A stretch of 50,105 bases of DNA from Martensiomyces pterosporus (Eukaryota > Kickxellomycota > Kickxellomycetes > Kickxellales > Kickxellaceae): NCBI GenBank assembly GCA_025201845.1, contig MU603964.1, forward strand, positions 69,121 through 119,225. Reading direction: 5' to 3'. The notes beneath the pieces are model-generated. The model had not been told where the DNA came from. It saw only the letters and a list, made by a program, of their open reading frames with translations, and did no database searches. Below, piece by piece: positions 30,450 through 42,496 of this stretch. Within the stretch, counting starts at the first letter, position 1. Each line of letters opens with the position of its first letter. The position numbers and the translations under genes were made by a program.

Positions 30450-32106
30450 TTTTGTATGCGTGTTGGTGTTTTCCTGTGCGCCGAGAACGCGTGTGCGGCG
30501 CGAGTAAGGGCCTAGACTTGTGGCTGTTTCTGGGCAAGAAGCAGGAGGAGGGATGGAGAAGGGAGGGAGAGGGGGAGGAGAGAGAAGGAGGAGCAAAATC
30601 GAGTATAGCTAACAAAGGCTGTGGGCGGCAACAACAGAGAAGGCGCTCTGGACACAAGATTGAAAGCAAAGGAGGGAGGGATGAGATGCGGCACTTTGTT
30701 TATATACCACAAGACAACAAGCAGGCTTTCTCTCAGACAAGCTCTAAAATGGCGCGTGGGCTCTAATGAGCTCTAAAAATGTGGCGTTTGGTACTGAAAG
30801 CACTTGTGCTCGAAAAAGGCTAAATTGAAGGCCGGATAGCCACTTTATCCTATTTTGGCGTTGTTTCGCAGAGCCGGTTATTTATGTGTCATCCAAAATG
30901 AAATAGCAGCAAAAAAGAGCTACGCTCCAAGCCGCGTTTTCTATGCTGTTACCCGGCTGAGTGCAGAACAGGCCAGCTTACTTGGCTACGCGGATAGGAG
31001 AGCCAGCGCAGGAGAAAAGAGGTGGAAAAATATATGGAGCGAAGGGTTAATGCCAAGTGGGCTGGAAGAGAAAGAAAAAGAGGGAGCAGCAGCAACATGG
31101 AGGAAGGGATTTATGAGCAGAGGCGCCTTCCCTTGGGCCGTGTGTGTGTGAATGCTACTGCACTTTTTTTTCTTTTCTTTCGAGGTCATGGACACGGTCA
31201 TGTTCCCAAATGCAAGCCCAGCATAAAACATGCGGTGCGCATCCTAAATCCCACCACTCGCTGAGCGGTGTGGGCGTGGGCGTGGGCGTGGGTGTGGGTG
31301 TGATCAGAAAGAGCTGAGCATCGCATCACCCGCCTGCTCGCATATCGGCGACACCATGTGTTCCATTTCTCCATCACAAAGGATTCTTTTTTATACCCAT
31401 GTATGGTTGAGGCAATGTCCCCACCCCGAGGCACAAAAACGTAAACAAACAGCACCACCCACGCAGTGGAAATACATGTGTCACACCGTACCACATCACA
31501 CCGCATTCCGCATCACAGCAATCATAGCGATAGTGTCTCATCCCCATATGTAACCGCCCTCGCCTCCTCCTCGCTTCCCAACCGCCCTGTGTGCGCGAGT
31601 CATTTAGAGGCTAGAGCAGGAAAGGCTTGCTGCTCAAAGGACGGGTCGCCAGATAGCGTGCAGCTGGCCTAGACAATGCGAATTAAAGCCCAGGCACCGG
31701 CCACAAAAAGCCAATATTGCCTTTAAAGGCAGCCCAATAAAGGAGCCTTCTCTCGTACGCCACGCAACAGGACTCCTTCAGCCGCGCCCCTCCTGGAGTT
31801 TTTCCGAGACGCCTGCTTTAATTAGGGCCAAAACGAGACGTAACCTCGCCCGTCTGTGGCCATTGTTGGTGTCCGGCGCCCCTCGAGATCGCAGGGCACC
31901 AATAACTGAAGCGCAGCCTGTTGCAAGAGATCTTTAAACAAGGAGCCAATACATGTCAATTATGCTCTTCCACCACCTTTACAAAAAATGCGCGAAATTA
32001 ATGAGACAAGGGAATAAAAAAAAATAATACTAATAATGCCTTTTCGCAACGGCCAGGCAGAAGCAAGCCCCCTCGCTGCTCCGAGATTGTGCAAAAGGCG
32101 ACACAA
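30450..32106. promoter_or_regulatory. 1.66 kb intergenic region with GTGGGC repeat
   Basis: This region separates two minus-strand genes and holds the 5' flank of the upstream gene. Features visible are a purine-rich leader (30540-30600), T-runs, a GTGGGC/GTGGGT hexamer array (about 31268-31302) and an A/T-rich block (32005-32037) that may be the poly(A) region of the gene starting at 33554. No ORF has domain sense. Confidence 0.5.
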
Positions 32107-33554
32107 TCACCGCTGCTGCTGAGGTGCTCCCTGAGATGCCGCTGCTGCTGCACTTCTGAGCTTGGGGCTGTCTGATGGCTGCGAGTTGGTTATGCTCGAG
32201 TACCCAGAGTAGTCGGTCGATGTGCTGTCGTTTGAGTTGGGCTTGGTGTTCCTGCCGCCAAAGAGCCCGTTCCAAGTGAGCTTGCTCTTGCGCTTTTCCT
32301 TCAGCCCCTCGAAGCTGCCACTGGCCCCCTTGATCCCGCCGCCTCCCTCGCCTTCTTTATTGTCGTCGCTATTGCTACTGTTGTCCGATTTCTGCTTGTA
32401 CGAGGTAATAAATGCGCGCGAATCCATCACTCCCTCTGGGTTGCCAGCCGCCTCCGGCTGCGACCTAACAACCGTCCACTCCGCCTCTTCTCTGTGCTTC
32501 TTCTGCTGCTGCGAGGCTGAAGCGGCTGCTGGGGTTGGCGGCAAGGTCCCTGAGGCAAACAGTGGCGGCACATCTACGTCGCCCTCCTTGGTGGCTTTCC
32601 CAGCCTCTGGAGCAGCTGCTGTGGATGGCGTTGTGGGTGTTGGTGGCAACGGTCTTGCGGGTGCCGTGTTGGGCGACATTGGCGGCGAAATGGTCCCCAG
32701 TTCATGGTGCTTTGCTCTCGGCCTGCTCTGAGCCACCACTGCCGCTTTATTTTCACCGCTCCCTGCTGTGGCTGCTGGCGGCTTCGTCCTTCCGCGGTCG
32801 GGGTTGATGATGTCATCGTAGTTGAGGATGTAGTGGTTGACGTACTTCATCAGCTTGCGCTCGCCCAATCTGATTTCCTCCATCAGCCGCCTGATCTCCT
32901 CGTCGCGCTGCTGGTCTCCGGGCTGCTGCCTGGTGCGCGCCAGATAGTCCTTCATCTTGGACACACTGTGCCGGATGCTGCGCGCTTTGGCTATATTCGC
33001 CCAGTATTGCGGGTCGATTGCGGGTGCGCTCCAGATGTATGCGCTGTCCTGGCTGTTTGTCTGCGCATCTATGTGTGCCATCAGTGGTTTGCAGTACTCC
33101 TTGGTTAGCTCTACATTCGACACAGCTCGTCTGCGTGTACTGGAAAAGCAGCCAAACATGCGCTTATTGATCCCCTGGATGGCTCTGCGAAACAATGAGA
33201 GAAATCACGGCAAGGGTAGCTGAGTAGCTTGACATGAGAGAGGAGAATTCGCAGGGTCGAGGTGCGAACGCAGTTCCCAATCTGCCTATGTGCACGCTGG
33301 ACGCAGCACTTGCCTGATTTCTAGTGTGCCGGCTGTATGGGAGCTCAGCTCTACTTGCTGATTTAAACAATGCAAGAAATGGCGGAGCAAGTGCATGTCA
33401 GCGTGCATGTCAGCATGTGTGTCTTACCTGCGACGCTAGGTGAGGATGTCTTTGCATTAGCGCTGCTGCTGCCTTTGGTCGACATCATGGCGAAGAACGG
33501 GTTGTTTGATGTCGAGGCCTGTGGTGTGGCCGGAGGCGATGCGGAGGCTGCCAT
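32107..33554 (-). CDS. Unrecognised two-exon protein with disordered C-terminus (about 400 aa)
   Basis: No family recognised. Exons are 33428-33554 (from ATG MAASASPP) and 32107-33182, giving 400 residues. The donor is G|GTAAGA. The acceptor region reads CGCAGAG: only the second AG (before CC at 33182) keeps the frame open into IQGINKRMFGCF. In-frame ATGs at 33617 and 33587 are alternative starts. Residues about 45-160 look globular and helical: KEYCKPLMAHIDAQ, SAYIWSAPAIDPQYW, SIRHSVSKMKDYLART, EIRRLMEEIRLGERK and LMKYVNHYILNYDDI. An NPF tripeptide near residue 20 could bind EH domains. The rest is Pro/Ser/Thr-rich with poly-Gly. The C-terminal KRKSKLTWNGLFGGRN is basic. Role unknown. Confidence 0.65.
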
Positions 33555-35625
33555 TGCAATCGCTACTAACGGGTAATGTAGACGCATGTACGGTGTGGTT
33601 AGCTGAGGGTGGTGCATGGTACGGCCAAAGGAAGGAGAGAAGAAAGATGGAAATGGCGCTCTTGCGCCGCTTGTTTGTATGTTGGAAGCAATTTGCCCGA
33701 AGGAAGGAGTGAGCAGGCGGATGTGTCACGCTTGCTCATAATACTGTGGAGCACATGGAGTGGATAATGTGAGGGGTTGTGTGTGTAGCTGGAGTTCTTT
33801 GTATCGGCCCACTTATATTGCGCCCATGTCTTTCCCCACGCTCCATGTCTGTGCTGCTGCTTAGGGAGCTGGTGCTACTGCCATCCTTCCCCTTCTACTC
33901 TGGCGCCCGGGAATTCTGGGTGCACATTATCAGCAGCTCATCCCTGCCCCTCTTGTGATGAGCCACAGTGCCGGTGTTTGGTGTGGAGGAATGAGAGCTG
34001 GATTGGCTCGGCGGATGGCTATTGTCTTCTCCCCCTACTGCAGACACAAGCGTAGGGTCATGGTACCGGAGGAGACAGACAGAGGAGCCATTGGCAACAG
34101 CAGCTAGACCAGCGCAACTCACCTTTGAATTGTGTGCTGGGGGGTGGCAAATGCAGATAGTCGAGTGGTGGTTGCTATTACCCGTAAAACAGATAACCAC
34201 AAAGAGCATAGAAATAGAGGGGGAGGCAATGGAGAGGGAAGGACGTGCAGTGCTAAAGAAAGACGCAAAGAAGGGTGCTGTGGATTATTGAACGACCACC
34301 CTTGTGGGCAGCGCACCTCCGCCGTTGTCCACGAGGTACACGGCATCCTGCCAGCCTGAAACGCCAGCAATGCATGAATCCTGCTGTGTACAGCGCCTAT
34401 ACTGCCGCCTCTGGTATGGAACGGACGGTTGCGCTTTTCACTTTTACTAAGAAGACGGACTGAAATAAAACGCGCATTGCAGTCTAGTGCATGCCGCCTG
34501 TGTTCCATGGTTAAGACACGCATTCCATGAGCCTCTGCGGTGGCCCACTAAACACACGACGGCGCACGGCTTGGAGGGCTGGGGGATGGCGGGTGTCCGG
34601 AAGTTGCCTTCTCCTATGCACACCGTTAATTGCGGCGATCTCTTCCTCGTTCGTCTATATGACAGCTGGCCCCGTTTTATAAAGAAAATGCTGCGAACAC
34701 CGACCTTGACCTTGTTTATGCTGCTTTGATGGCGATAGGATCCGCGCTCCCCGCTTGGCGCGATCGACAACCTTGTGCTTGTTAGCTTTGGCGATTGCTC
34801 CCCCGTAATGTATGGAACGTGCGGAGGGACGGTGCATGCAGTGCGCGGGTGCCCGGCTTGCTATGCGAGGTCGCCGTCCAGGCGCATGCACGGCTCCATG
34901 GGACCGACTCTGCCACAAACCACACTTCTCGGTGGTCTGGGTGCCATCCACAGCGGTGTCCTCGCACGCCCTGGCCGCTGGCGTTGCAGCTCGCTCCTTC
35001 GCACGCGGTCTATGCGGCGGGCGCGCTCCCTTCTGCAGTGCTGCAGGATGCGAGCGCGCCCCTTATGTTTTGCTCGAGCGTATCCACATGCGCCCACCAG
35101 GGGGTTTGGAAGAGAAAAAGGCCCACCCACTCTGGCGCCATCACTGAGCAGGGCATCTGTCGGCGCGTCAGCCGGGATTCCTGCCAATCGAGCGCCATTT
35201 GCGGTGCTTGGATTTGCAGCTGAACAGGAGTGAAATGAAATCCACTCTGGCTGGTTGTATAGTGCGCATCTCTCGTTGCGTATCGTGGTTTTAGGCTTCA
35301 TTGCTGCTGACATCGCTTCTCACAAGCAGCAAGCGACACAGATCATTTACTGCGATGGAAGGGATTTTCCCTTGCCTGTTTTCGCGCGCCAGTTAGGCAG
35401 CACGCGTAAAGAAAAGGAGGTTTGGAAGGGCAAGCAACGCGCCCTTTGTTTCCACCCCTCTCCTCTCCTGCCTTTGTCCATTGTCATTTATTTGTTTATT
35501 TGCCATTCTTGTTAGTAATTCGTTATTATTATTGCTACTACTAATACCATTTTTCGTTTACGTTGCCACACACCACTTATCTGCACCTGGGATACACGCA
35601 CTATACTTGCGGATAATAGCCGAGA
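33555..35625. promoter_or_regulatory. 2.07 kb divergent intergenic region
   Basis: It separates two outward-facing genes. On the minus strand a good splice donor (AAAG|GTGAGT at about 34124) and fragments with protein-like reading (33895-34130 and about 34298-34365) hint at an unannotated small spliced gene or 5' leader introns, but I cannot join them into a frame. The part near 34800-35230 is GC-rich with overlapping frames on both strands and no domain. Confidence 0.4.
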
Positions 35626-36237
35626 ATGTACCAGCAGCCTGACAGCCAGGGCAGTGGCGGGTACCCACAGATGTCACACCTGGGGCCACCTCCTTCTAAC
35701 TATGGCGGCATGTCCCAGGGCCAATATACCGCCGGCAGCCAGTATGGACAATACCCGCCGATGCCACCACCGCAGCAGCACCAGCCTCAGCCTCAGCCTC
35801 AGCAGCCACCGCCTACTGTGGTGCTGCCGCAACAGTCAATGGCGCCGAGCACCCAGGGTGGCCCTCCTGGTCCACAGATGAGCGCATATTCACCGCCACC
35901 CATTCCCAACGCCAATACCAGCAACAACGACCGGCCCGTCTCCAACTATACCGCTGGTCCCCCTGCTTCGATGGCTGCCAATACAAACAGGCCCAGCAGA
36001 CCCAGCCGGCCGCCACGGAGCCAGACCGGTAATTCGCAGAGACACAGATCGGAGAGAGCAAGAACGAACTACGGCCACTTGGTTAATGAGGAGCCCAAGC
36101 ACGACGTCGCGTGCAGTGGTGATGCCTGTGGCTCCTGCTGTTGGTACAACGTCCTTGGCTGTAGTTTCTGCTGCAATGGGTGGCTGCGCCTATTCGGCAG
36201 AGGTCTGAGTGTCCAGGAGATCACTGGTATCAAGTAG
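35626..36237 (+). CDS. Pro/Gln-rich protein with cysteine-rich C-terminus (CYSTM-like?)
   Basis: 203 residues in one exon. Residues 1-150 are low complexity: Gly/Tyr/Gln/Pro repeats (SNYGGMSQGQYTAGSQYGQY, QPQPQPQQ), then Ser/Arg-rich (RPSRPSRPPRSQTG). The tail has seven Cys within about 20 residues (CSGDACGSCC, then WYNVLGCSFCCNGWLRLF). This layout, a Pro/Gln/Tyr-rich head and a short cysteine cluster with aromatic and hydrophobic residues, resembles CYSTM-type stress proteins, but the hydrophobic stretch is shorter than a normal membrane helix. The cysteines could also be palmitoylated or bind metal. No signal peptide. Start ATG 35626 follows GCCGAGA; the gene is tandem with NDUFAF5. Confidence 0.7.
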   Translation: MYQQPDSQGSGGYPQMSHLGPPPSNYGGMSQGQYTAGSQYGQYPPMPPPQQHQPQPQPQQPPPTVVLPQQSMAPSTQGGPPGPQMSAYSPPPIPNANTSNNDRPVSNYTAGPPASMAANTNRPSRPSRPPRSQTGNSQRHRSERARTNYGHLVNEEPKHDVACSGDACGSCCWYNVLGCSFCCNGWLRLFGRGLSVQEITGIK

Positions 36238-36595
36238 CAGGTTCCTGGTGCTGCTGTCCCTGCTGGGTCCATGCGGCACTGCAGCTAGAGCTTCGTATTT
36301 ACACTATTTCTCGCATTTTCATGCTGCTGCTGTTTTTGTAAGAAGGAAACTCCTCTGCAGACATGCTCAGTCTCTTTTGTTGCACGTGCTGGTGTAGTGG
36401 ATCGAAATCGAAGGCACGTGCAAATCCCACGACTCGCTGCTGGCAGGGCAAACGAGGTGGGCGATGCAAGCGTGGCTCAAGCCCGCCGCCAGCCGCTGCT
36501 TCCTTATCTATACAAGCTACCCAGCGCTTTCTTTTTCTTTTTCTCTCTATCTTTTTAGAAACAGGCAAGCAGCCGCAGTAGCAGTCGAGGCATAG
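36238..36595. promoter_or_regulatory. 3' flank and NDUFAF5 promoter
   Basis: 358 bases between two plus-strand genes. A T/C-rich stretch (TTTCTTTTTCTTTTTCTC, about 36528-36546) lies about 55 bases before the NDUFAF5 start, typical of fungal initiation regions. Confidence 0.5.
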
Positions 36596-38143
36596 ATGCG
36601 CGGTCTGGTACATACTGCTCTGCGCTTGGGCGCCGCCACCAGACTGGCGCCAACAGAGACTCTGTCCGCTCGGTTCTATTCCGCGGGCAAGGAAACTGCA
36701 CGCGAATACCTGGAAAAAACCGCCGCTCCCTTCGAGGTGTTCGACCGGTCTGCAAAGCGCATGCAGCGAGACCGTGCAGCATCGCGGTGGGAAGACAGCC
36801 GAGAAGTCGATTATCTGAAGGACGAAGTAGCAGCACGTGTAGCCGACCGTCTCTTAGACATCAAGCGCCGGTACCACCAGGTCGTGGAGCTGGGTGCTGG
36901 GTGCGGGCACTTGGCCAAGTCTGTGGACGACGATATGATGGACAGACTGGTGATGTGCGAGATGTCCAAGGTGGCTTTGGAGAGAGATGGGGACAAGGAG
37001 TACGGGGTCGAGGTTGAGCGGAGGCTGATGGATGAGGAGTTCCCTATGTTTGAACCGGAGTCGCTGGATGCTGTGGTGAGCAGCTTGTCAATGCATTGGA
37101 TAAACGATTTGCCTGGGATGATGATTCAGATCAGAAAGGCGCTGGTTCCCGATGGCGTCTTTATTGGCGCGATGTTTGGCGGCGATAGCTTGTTTGAGCT
37201 AAGGTAAGCAGGAATCGATGATCGGGCGCTGACCCTTCAAATTGCATGTGAGAATCCGTGGCACCAGGCAGCTTGCCGTAGCACGTTTATTTATACGGGG
37301 CTTCGTCTGTAGAGTGTGTTTGTGGGCAGTGGTGGAGCTGTGTTTTCCATCTTCAGCAAGCCTACCCCCATGCCGACGCAACAATAGCAAAGGCTCACCT
37401 TTTTGCAGCACCATTATATACCGCCGGTTGTAAAGCGTAGGACGTCGTTGCAGCTGGCAGATCAGGAGCGTGACGGAGGGATTGCAGCTCGTGTGTCGCC
37501 GTTGACTGATACCCGGGATGTGGGGAGTCTCCTAAGCCGTGCTGGCTTTACACTCTCGACAATCGACCTGGACAACATTGTTGTCAACTACCCTACGATG
37601 CTCCATTTGATCAGCGATATAAATGCCATGGGCGAAGGCAACGCGGTTGTCCAACGACTGCCATTTCTAAAGCGGGACACACTGCTGGCTGCATCGGCCA
37701 TTTACAAAGGTATTGTTGTTCAGCGCTGCTTCGACAAAACCGCGCGCACGTTTGGGCTGAGGTCTTGTATGCACACTAAAATTGCTTTTCGTTGTCTGTC
37801 GATGCACCCGTGTAGAATTGCACGGAAACCCGGATGGCACCATTCCTGCGACGTTTCAAGTGATTTACATGGTAAGCTTAGATTGAAAATGCATCGCCTT
37901 GTGGTGGAGGCGCGTGCATGTTTTGGAGCGAACAAGCCAATTGACTCTGGAGCGCTGTATTGACAGAAATTATTGTGCTAATAAACACCAACAATGACGC
38001 ACTCCATTCCTGGCTCGCGCTTCTTCTGTGTTTTTGCGTAGATTGGCTGGAAGCCTGATCCTTCGCAGCCGCAGCCCCTGCCCCGTGGTTCTGGCCAGGC
38101 GTCGCTTGGAGAGATGTTTAATGGAACTTCGCACAAGCTCTAG
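36596..38143 (+). CDS. NDUFAF5-like mitochondrial methyltransferase-fold complex I assembly factor
   Basis: SAM-dependent methyltransferase-fold protein that in animals hydroxylates an arginine of NDUFS7 during early complex I assembly in the matrix. Four exons, 36596-37203, 37441-37709, 37816-37871 and 38042-38143, give 344 residues. All joins are in frame (phases 2, 1, 0) with GT-AG borders. The N-terminus is an Arg-rich mitochondrial presequence (MRGLVHTALRLGAATRLAP). Motif I is VVELGAGCGHLAK (about 98-110), with SLSMHWINDLPG and FIGAMFGGDSLFELR next. Exon 2 has SLQLADQERDGGIAARVSP and DTLLAASAIYK. Exon 3 is GNPDGTIPATFQVIYM and exon 4 IGWKPDPSQPQPLPRGSG, both strongly family-like. The presence of the factor implies a respiratory complex I, unlike budding yeast. 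Confidence 0.93.
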
Positions 38144-39340
38144 TGTTTTCAGGAGGACCTTCATTTCCCCTTTCCAATTTCAGCTGTACACGGTGAATCC
38201 GTACCTGTCGTTTCGGAATGTGCACACGGGCTGGGTGGGTGTGCAGATCAAAGACGCTGCGTCTATCAAAGACACATTTTACATGCAGATGGCTTTTGTG
38301 ACTCGCTTGATATTGTTGTATAACTCGCACAAGGACTGCATGTTTCGCTGCTTCCCGGTCGCCTCCGGAGACGGCAATCATATTACTAAGCCAAGTCTTG
38401 GGGCGCTAGCTGCGTCTCTTCCCGGAGACCGGTAGATGCAGTGGCCACTGTTTCTGCTGCTGCTGCTGCTGCTGCCGGAGCAGCGAGGTTGCCCCTTTTG
38501 GGGTGAGGGGTTTGGGGGGAGCAATAGCAGGCATTGCTGCGTGCGCAGAACGAAGCTGGACCACATGCCGTGGGTGCATCGGCTGACGTATGACGTATGT
38601 GGAGAAAAGTGCCCTTCCCTGCTGAGCTGCACTTTTGCTAAACAGACATGCTGTGTCGAACAAGCAATATGACCAGGTCCCCTAGTCAGGCCACCTTGTC
38701 CCATGCCCTGCTCTCTTGCGTGTTGGGTGTATGGCTGCGTCCCTGTGTCTTTCTATGTCAGTTTGCACATAGCACGGGCTCCTGCAACAGCATCGATGCG
38801 GCTCCTCGCAGCACAGCTTGCGGACCTCGGTGCGTGGAGCCCCTCCCTCCGTGGCATTGTTTGCACGCACAGACGCTGTCTCTTCCTGTAGCGCCCCATC
38901 TTCAACCCAACCCGGCCGAGCACCCTGACACTGTGCATCATATGACCTGGCAGGGACAAGGCGTGGTGTGTTTTGAGATACGCTGAATTAGCATCCAATC
39001 GCAAAGCGCATGCTATCTATGTTCACGCCAGCACTGCCCTGATATGCTGGGAAAAACACATGAGCAGCGCATTCACGGAAAACGCGTATGTCAGTCTGCC
39101 ATGTTTTTTTTGTTTCCTTTTCATACTCCGCTCTTTCACACGGACGCGCAATTGTTGTGTGCTTCAATTGTCTTTCTGTGCTGTGCAATGCACCCACGCA
39201 TTCAGGCACACAGAGCCGCCCGTGTAACGAAAAAGACACGCAGCTTTATTTTTGGGTGGGACGTGCACTCGATCATGGGGCTCACCGGCCCTGCCTCCAC
39301 TTTTCGCTTTAAGATAGCCAGCCTCGTCTTCCATGCGCCA

Positions 39341-39652
39341 ATGGCCACGGCACGCTATTCCCGTTTCTCGGCACCTTGCGGTCTGCTCGTGTTCGCCGGC
39401 ATCCGGGATATGCGGAGCTGCCAGTTTGGCCGTCGAGGATCTGCGGCATTCCAAAATAGCACGAGAAGTTTGCAAGCACGTCGACAGCCAGAGCCAGCGA
39501 AGCCGGTTGAGATGTGCAGCTTGCCTTGGCGGGTAGCCACATATACCAGCCCCATGTTTGCGCAAAACAGGCACCTTGATATGCCGGCACTGCTGCTTCC
39601 CTCCTCGTTCATTGCAGGAGCGATCGTCGCTGGGCTGGTGCGGGGTTTTTGA
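39341..39652 (+). CDS. Doubtful small ORF, mitochondrial-presequence-like (103 aa)
   Basis: Weak candidate. The ATG (CCAATGG context) opens an Arg/Ser-rich N-terminus (MATARYSRFSAPCGLLV, later FGRRGSAAFQNSTRSLQARR) that looks like a mitochondrial presequence, and it ends with a hydrophobic helix (ALLLPSSFIAGAIVAGLV). A 145-codon frame covers the same bases on the minus strand. No family is recognised and it lies in a gene-poor stretch, so chance is likely. Confidence 0.2.
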   Translation: MATARYSRFSAPCGLLVFAGIRDMRSCQFGRRGSAAFQNSTRSLQARRQPEPAKPVEMCSLPWRVATYTSPMFAQNRHLDMPALLLPSSFIAGAIVAGLVRGF

Positions 39653-42488
39653 GTGGCAGGTGCTGCTTGTTTTGCTGTTCTTGTGCGCACACTTGGTGGG
39701 AAATGAAAACAACGTGAAGATCGTAGCCACCTTCGCCTTTGCCATGTATCATTTTGGATGGCGATGTGATGCAAAGGCATGTGTGTATACACTCCATGTC
39801 CACCGCGGAAAGTAAATCAAACCCAAACGGCCCCTCGGTGTCGCAGCTCCATGGGCTGGAGGCTGTTTGCTAATAGGGTGATATTCTGGAGACGTGCTGC
39901 TTAGCACTTGGAACACAGGGATCGTCAGCCGGGGTGCCAGAGCCACCAAGCATGTTGGAGCTGGCAAATGGCAGAAGTCGTGTTGCTGCAGCCGCGCTTC
40001 CAAGAATCGGACTGCTGTTTTTCCCGTATTGGACGAATAGACCGTCCCCCTTGGCCACATGTCTTTATGCCACACCGCGCTGATGTCTTTCTGTTTGTGC
40101 AGCGTGCATCAGAGATAAGCCATGTTCATGTGGAGCAGCAGAGGCGGGAAAGCAGCGCATCTCCGCCTGTGCGGCAGAAATAGCTTAGGGTGTGTTGGGG
40201 CAGCAGGCAGGATGATAGACGTGGCAAAGAACGTGACATACACCTGCTCTGCATTTTCTCATTCATATGGCCGACGCCGCCCCTGTCACACACGGCTGTG
40301 GTGGTTGCAGTTGGGAATGGCAGTGCAGCGACACCAGCATGTGCGGGTAGTGTGTTTTCTCAGGCATATGAGCACCGACAAGCCAGAAAAAAAGCACTGG
40401 CACTAGTCCTGTGTTCGTCTGATTTCAAGTATGCTCAAGTCCTGAATGCCTGGTGCTGATATGCGTATGACTGAATCAGAGACATGGGAGGCATGCGGAG
40501 ACACAGGCACCATACAAAAATGTGTATCCTGGTTATACCGCACATGTGGCCTGACCATGGCAGAGACAGTGAAAGCAAGCAAGTGACTGGCGCTCTGCTA
40601 TTCTGCCATTTGAAAAACTATGAAGAGCAGCATCTGCTCAACAGCGTCTGCTATTCAGCAAGTCTTTTTCGTGAATGTCACATGGCAAGCTGTGTGTGCT
40701 TGTTTGACCTGGAGACCTCTTGCTTTTCGTTTCTTTTGGCTGGCATGTGTGATTCCTCGCTCTTGCTATTATTTCGCTTGTGTCTTTCAGGCGAGCTTTG
40801 TGTGCACAATAGGTGAAAAAAAAGTGTTTGACAGGCTTGTCATATGCCGCTACACACCAACAAGCCTTCGTGTCACTCGTCCATATTTGCTTTTTTTCTG
40901 TTCATTGATGCTGTCTGTGCGCTGGAAGCATTTGCGATCTGGTGTTTTCTTTCTGCGACAACGACTGCGACAGCGGCAAAGCAGGCAATTGTATACCAGA
41001 GAGAATGGCGTGAATACCGAATGCGTGCTATTGTGGCGCCTACTTGTCTTTGGCGTGCTTGAGGCACAGCAGCCAAGTTCGACATGGCCGCAAGCGAGCA
41101 GTGCCAACCTTAAGTTCTCGCCAAACCCCTGCCATCTGTGGGGCGCTTGGAGGTACATGTGTGTGCGTGTATTGGCCAGTACTGTGCGCAGCCCAATCTT
41201 CAAGGGGGCTGCTAGTACTGACTAGCAGCATAGCTCTGTGTGTAAGCCATCTGCTATCCTCGTTAATATATATTTTTTGCAGTCGTCGCTCTCCTTCCAT
41301 TGGGATGAGTGCGTGCGTATGAGCAGCGATAGAAAAGCGCCGAGCATTCCGTCGCATTTCCTCTCGTTCTAGGACGAATGCGTGGATATAAGGAAATTTG
41401 TGGAGGCGATCGCGTGGCCACTGTGCAATACTCACCAATGTGCTGTTTATTTAATATTGAGGCGGCGCTCCTCTTTCGCATTCGAGCGCTTTGTTGCAAA
41501 GCGGCCAATATACGCACTCTTGTCTTTGCGTGTGTGTACATGCGGGCATTCGCATATGTGAATGTGCCTTCGGTTTATAAGTAATATGAAGCTGATCGAA
41601 GAAGAAAAACGAGCAGCCAGTTTGGTGCTGTGCTCTTTATGCTATTCTTGTCGTACGGTGCATCTCTCCTTTGTCGCTCAGCCCCGAAGGAACACCACAT
41701 ATGCTGCATATGATATAAATATGCTTATCGCTGCCAGCACTCCCTTGTGATGCCGCCTGCCTGGCTCCGCTGCTCCGCTGCTCAGTGGCGATATCAAACA
41801 GGGGTTGGGGCCATCTAGCCTGGTGGAGGGCGGCCAGGCATATGAACGCCGCCACCGACCATACCCTGCTAGATGTGCTGGCACGAAGCTCCGTAAACAG
41901 CGACAGCGCCAACAATCCAGATGCACATCACCAACGCCTTTTTTTGGCTTCTGGAGGTGGGATGGGCGGGGGATGGTTGTATTTTTGCTGCCAGGCTCAT
42001 TTGGGCTGGCTTGGCAAAGCCTGCGCGCTCCCCCTCTGGCACATCTGATGTATCGAGCTCCGGACCTTCTATTGCGCATGCTCCCCGCCTGCGGCCGCCT
42101 AGATGGCGACTGAGTACAAGGGACTAGCTGGCAATGGCACATCAGCTCTGGGCGCAACAGTCACGCTGTCCCATGATGGGATCTGCTCCTCTATTCAAGC
42201 TGAAAGGAGGCTGAACAACCATGAGCGAAGAAAAGGGAGTCACAAGGCGGCTGTGAACAAGCAGAGCTGCAAGCTGGAGGGGGGATGCGTGACCAGCCCC
42301 CCTGCCCACCCCCTGTAGGAGAAAACAGGAAGGGAGGCTCCCATGAAGGTTGGAGGCGGAGCAAGAAGGCAGCTTCGAAGGCACCCGGAGGGGAGGGGTT
42401 TGCGCCCCACCCGCTTTTTCTCGCTCTTTCTGGGCGGCAGTGGGCGCTCAGAAACGCAGCTAGCATTTGGCGTGGAGGCGGTGTGGAG

Positions 42489-42496
42489 TATATAAT
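42489..42496 (+). promoter_or_regulatory. TATA box (TATATAAT)
   Basis: TATATAAT in GC-rich surroundings, 249 bases before the ATG at 42745. The pyrimidine-rich leader (about 42580-42660) lies between them, so this is a plausible core promoter for the lipid-anchor candidate. Confidence 0.5.

Noticed and set aside
38118..38440. Open frames just after NDUFAF5 on both strands
   Set aside because: They look protein-like over short spans but match no family, and no splice pair links them to NDUFAF5, which already ends in a family-like C-terminus.
40620..41225. 201-codon frame in the gene-poor stretch
   Set aside because: Hydrophobic and Cys/Trp/Phe-rich composition looks like translated random DNA; no family and no start context.
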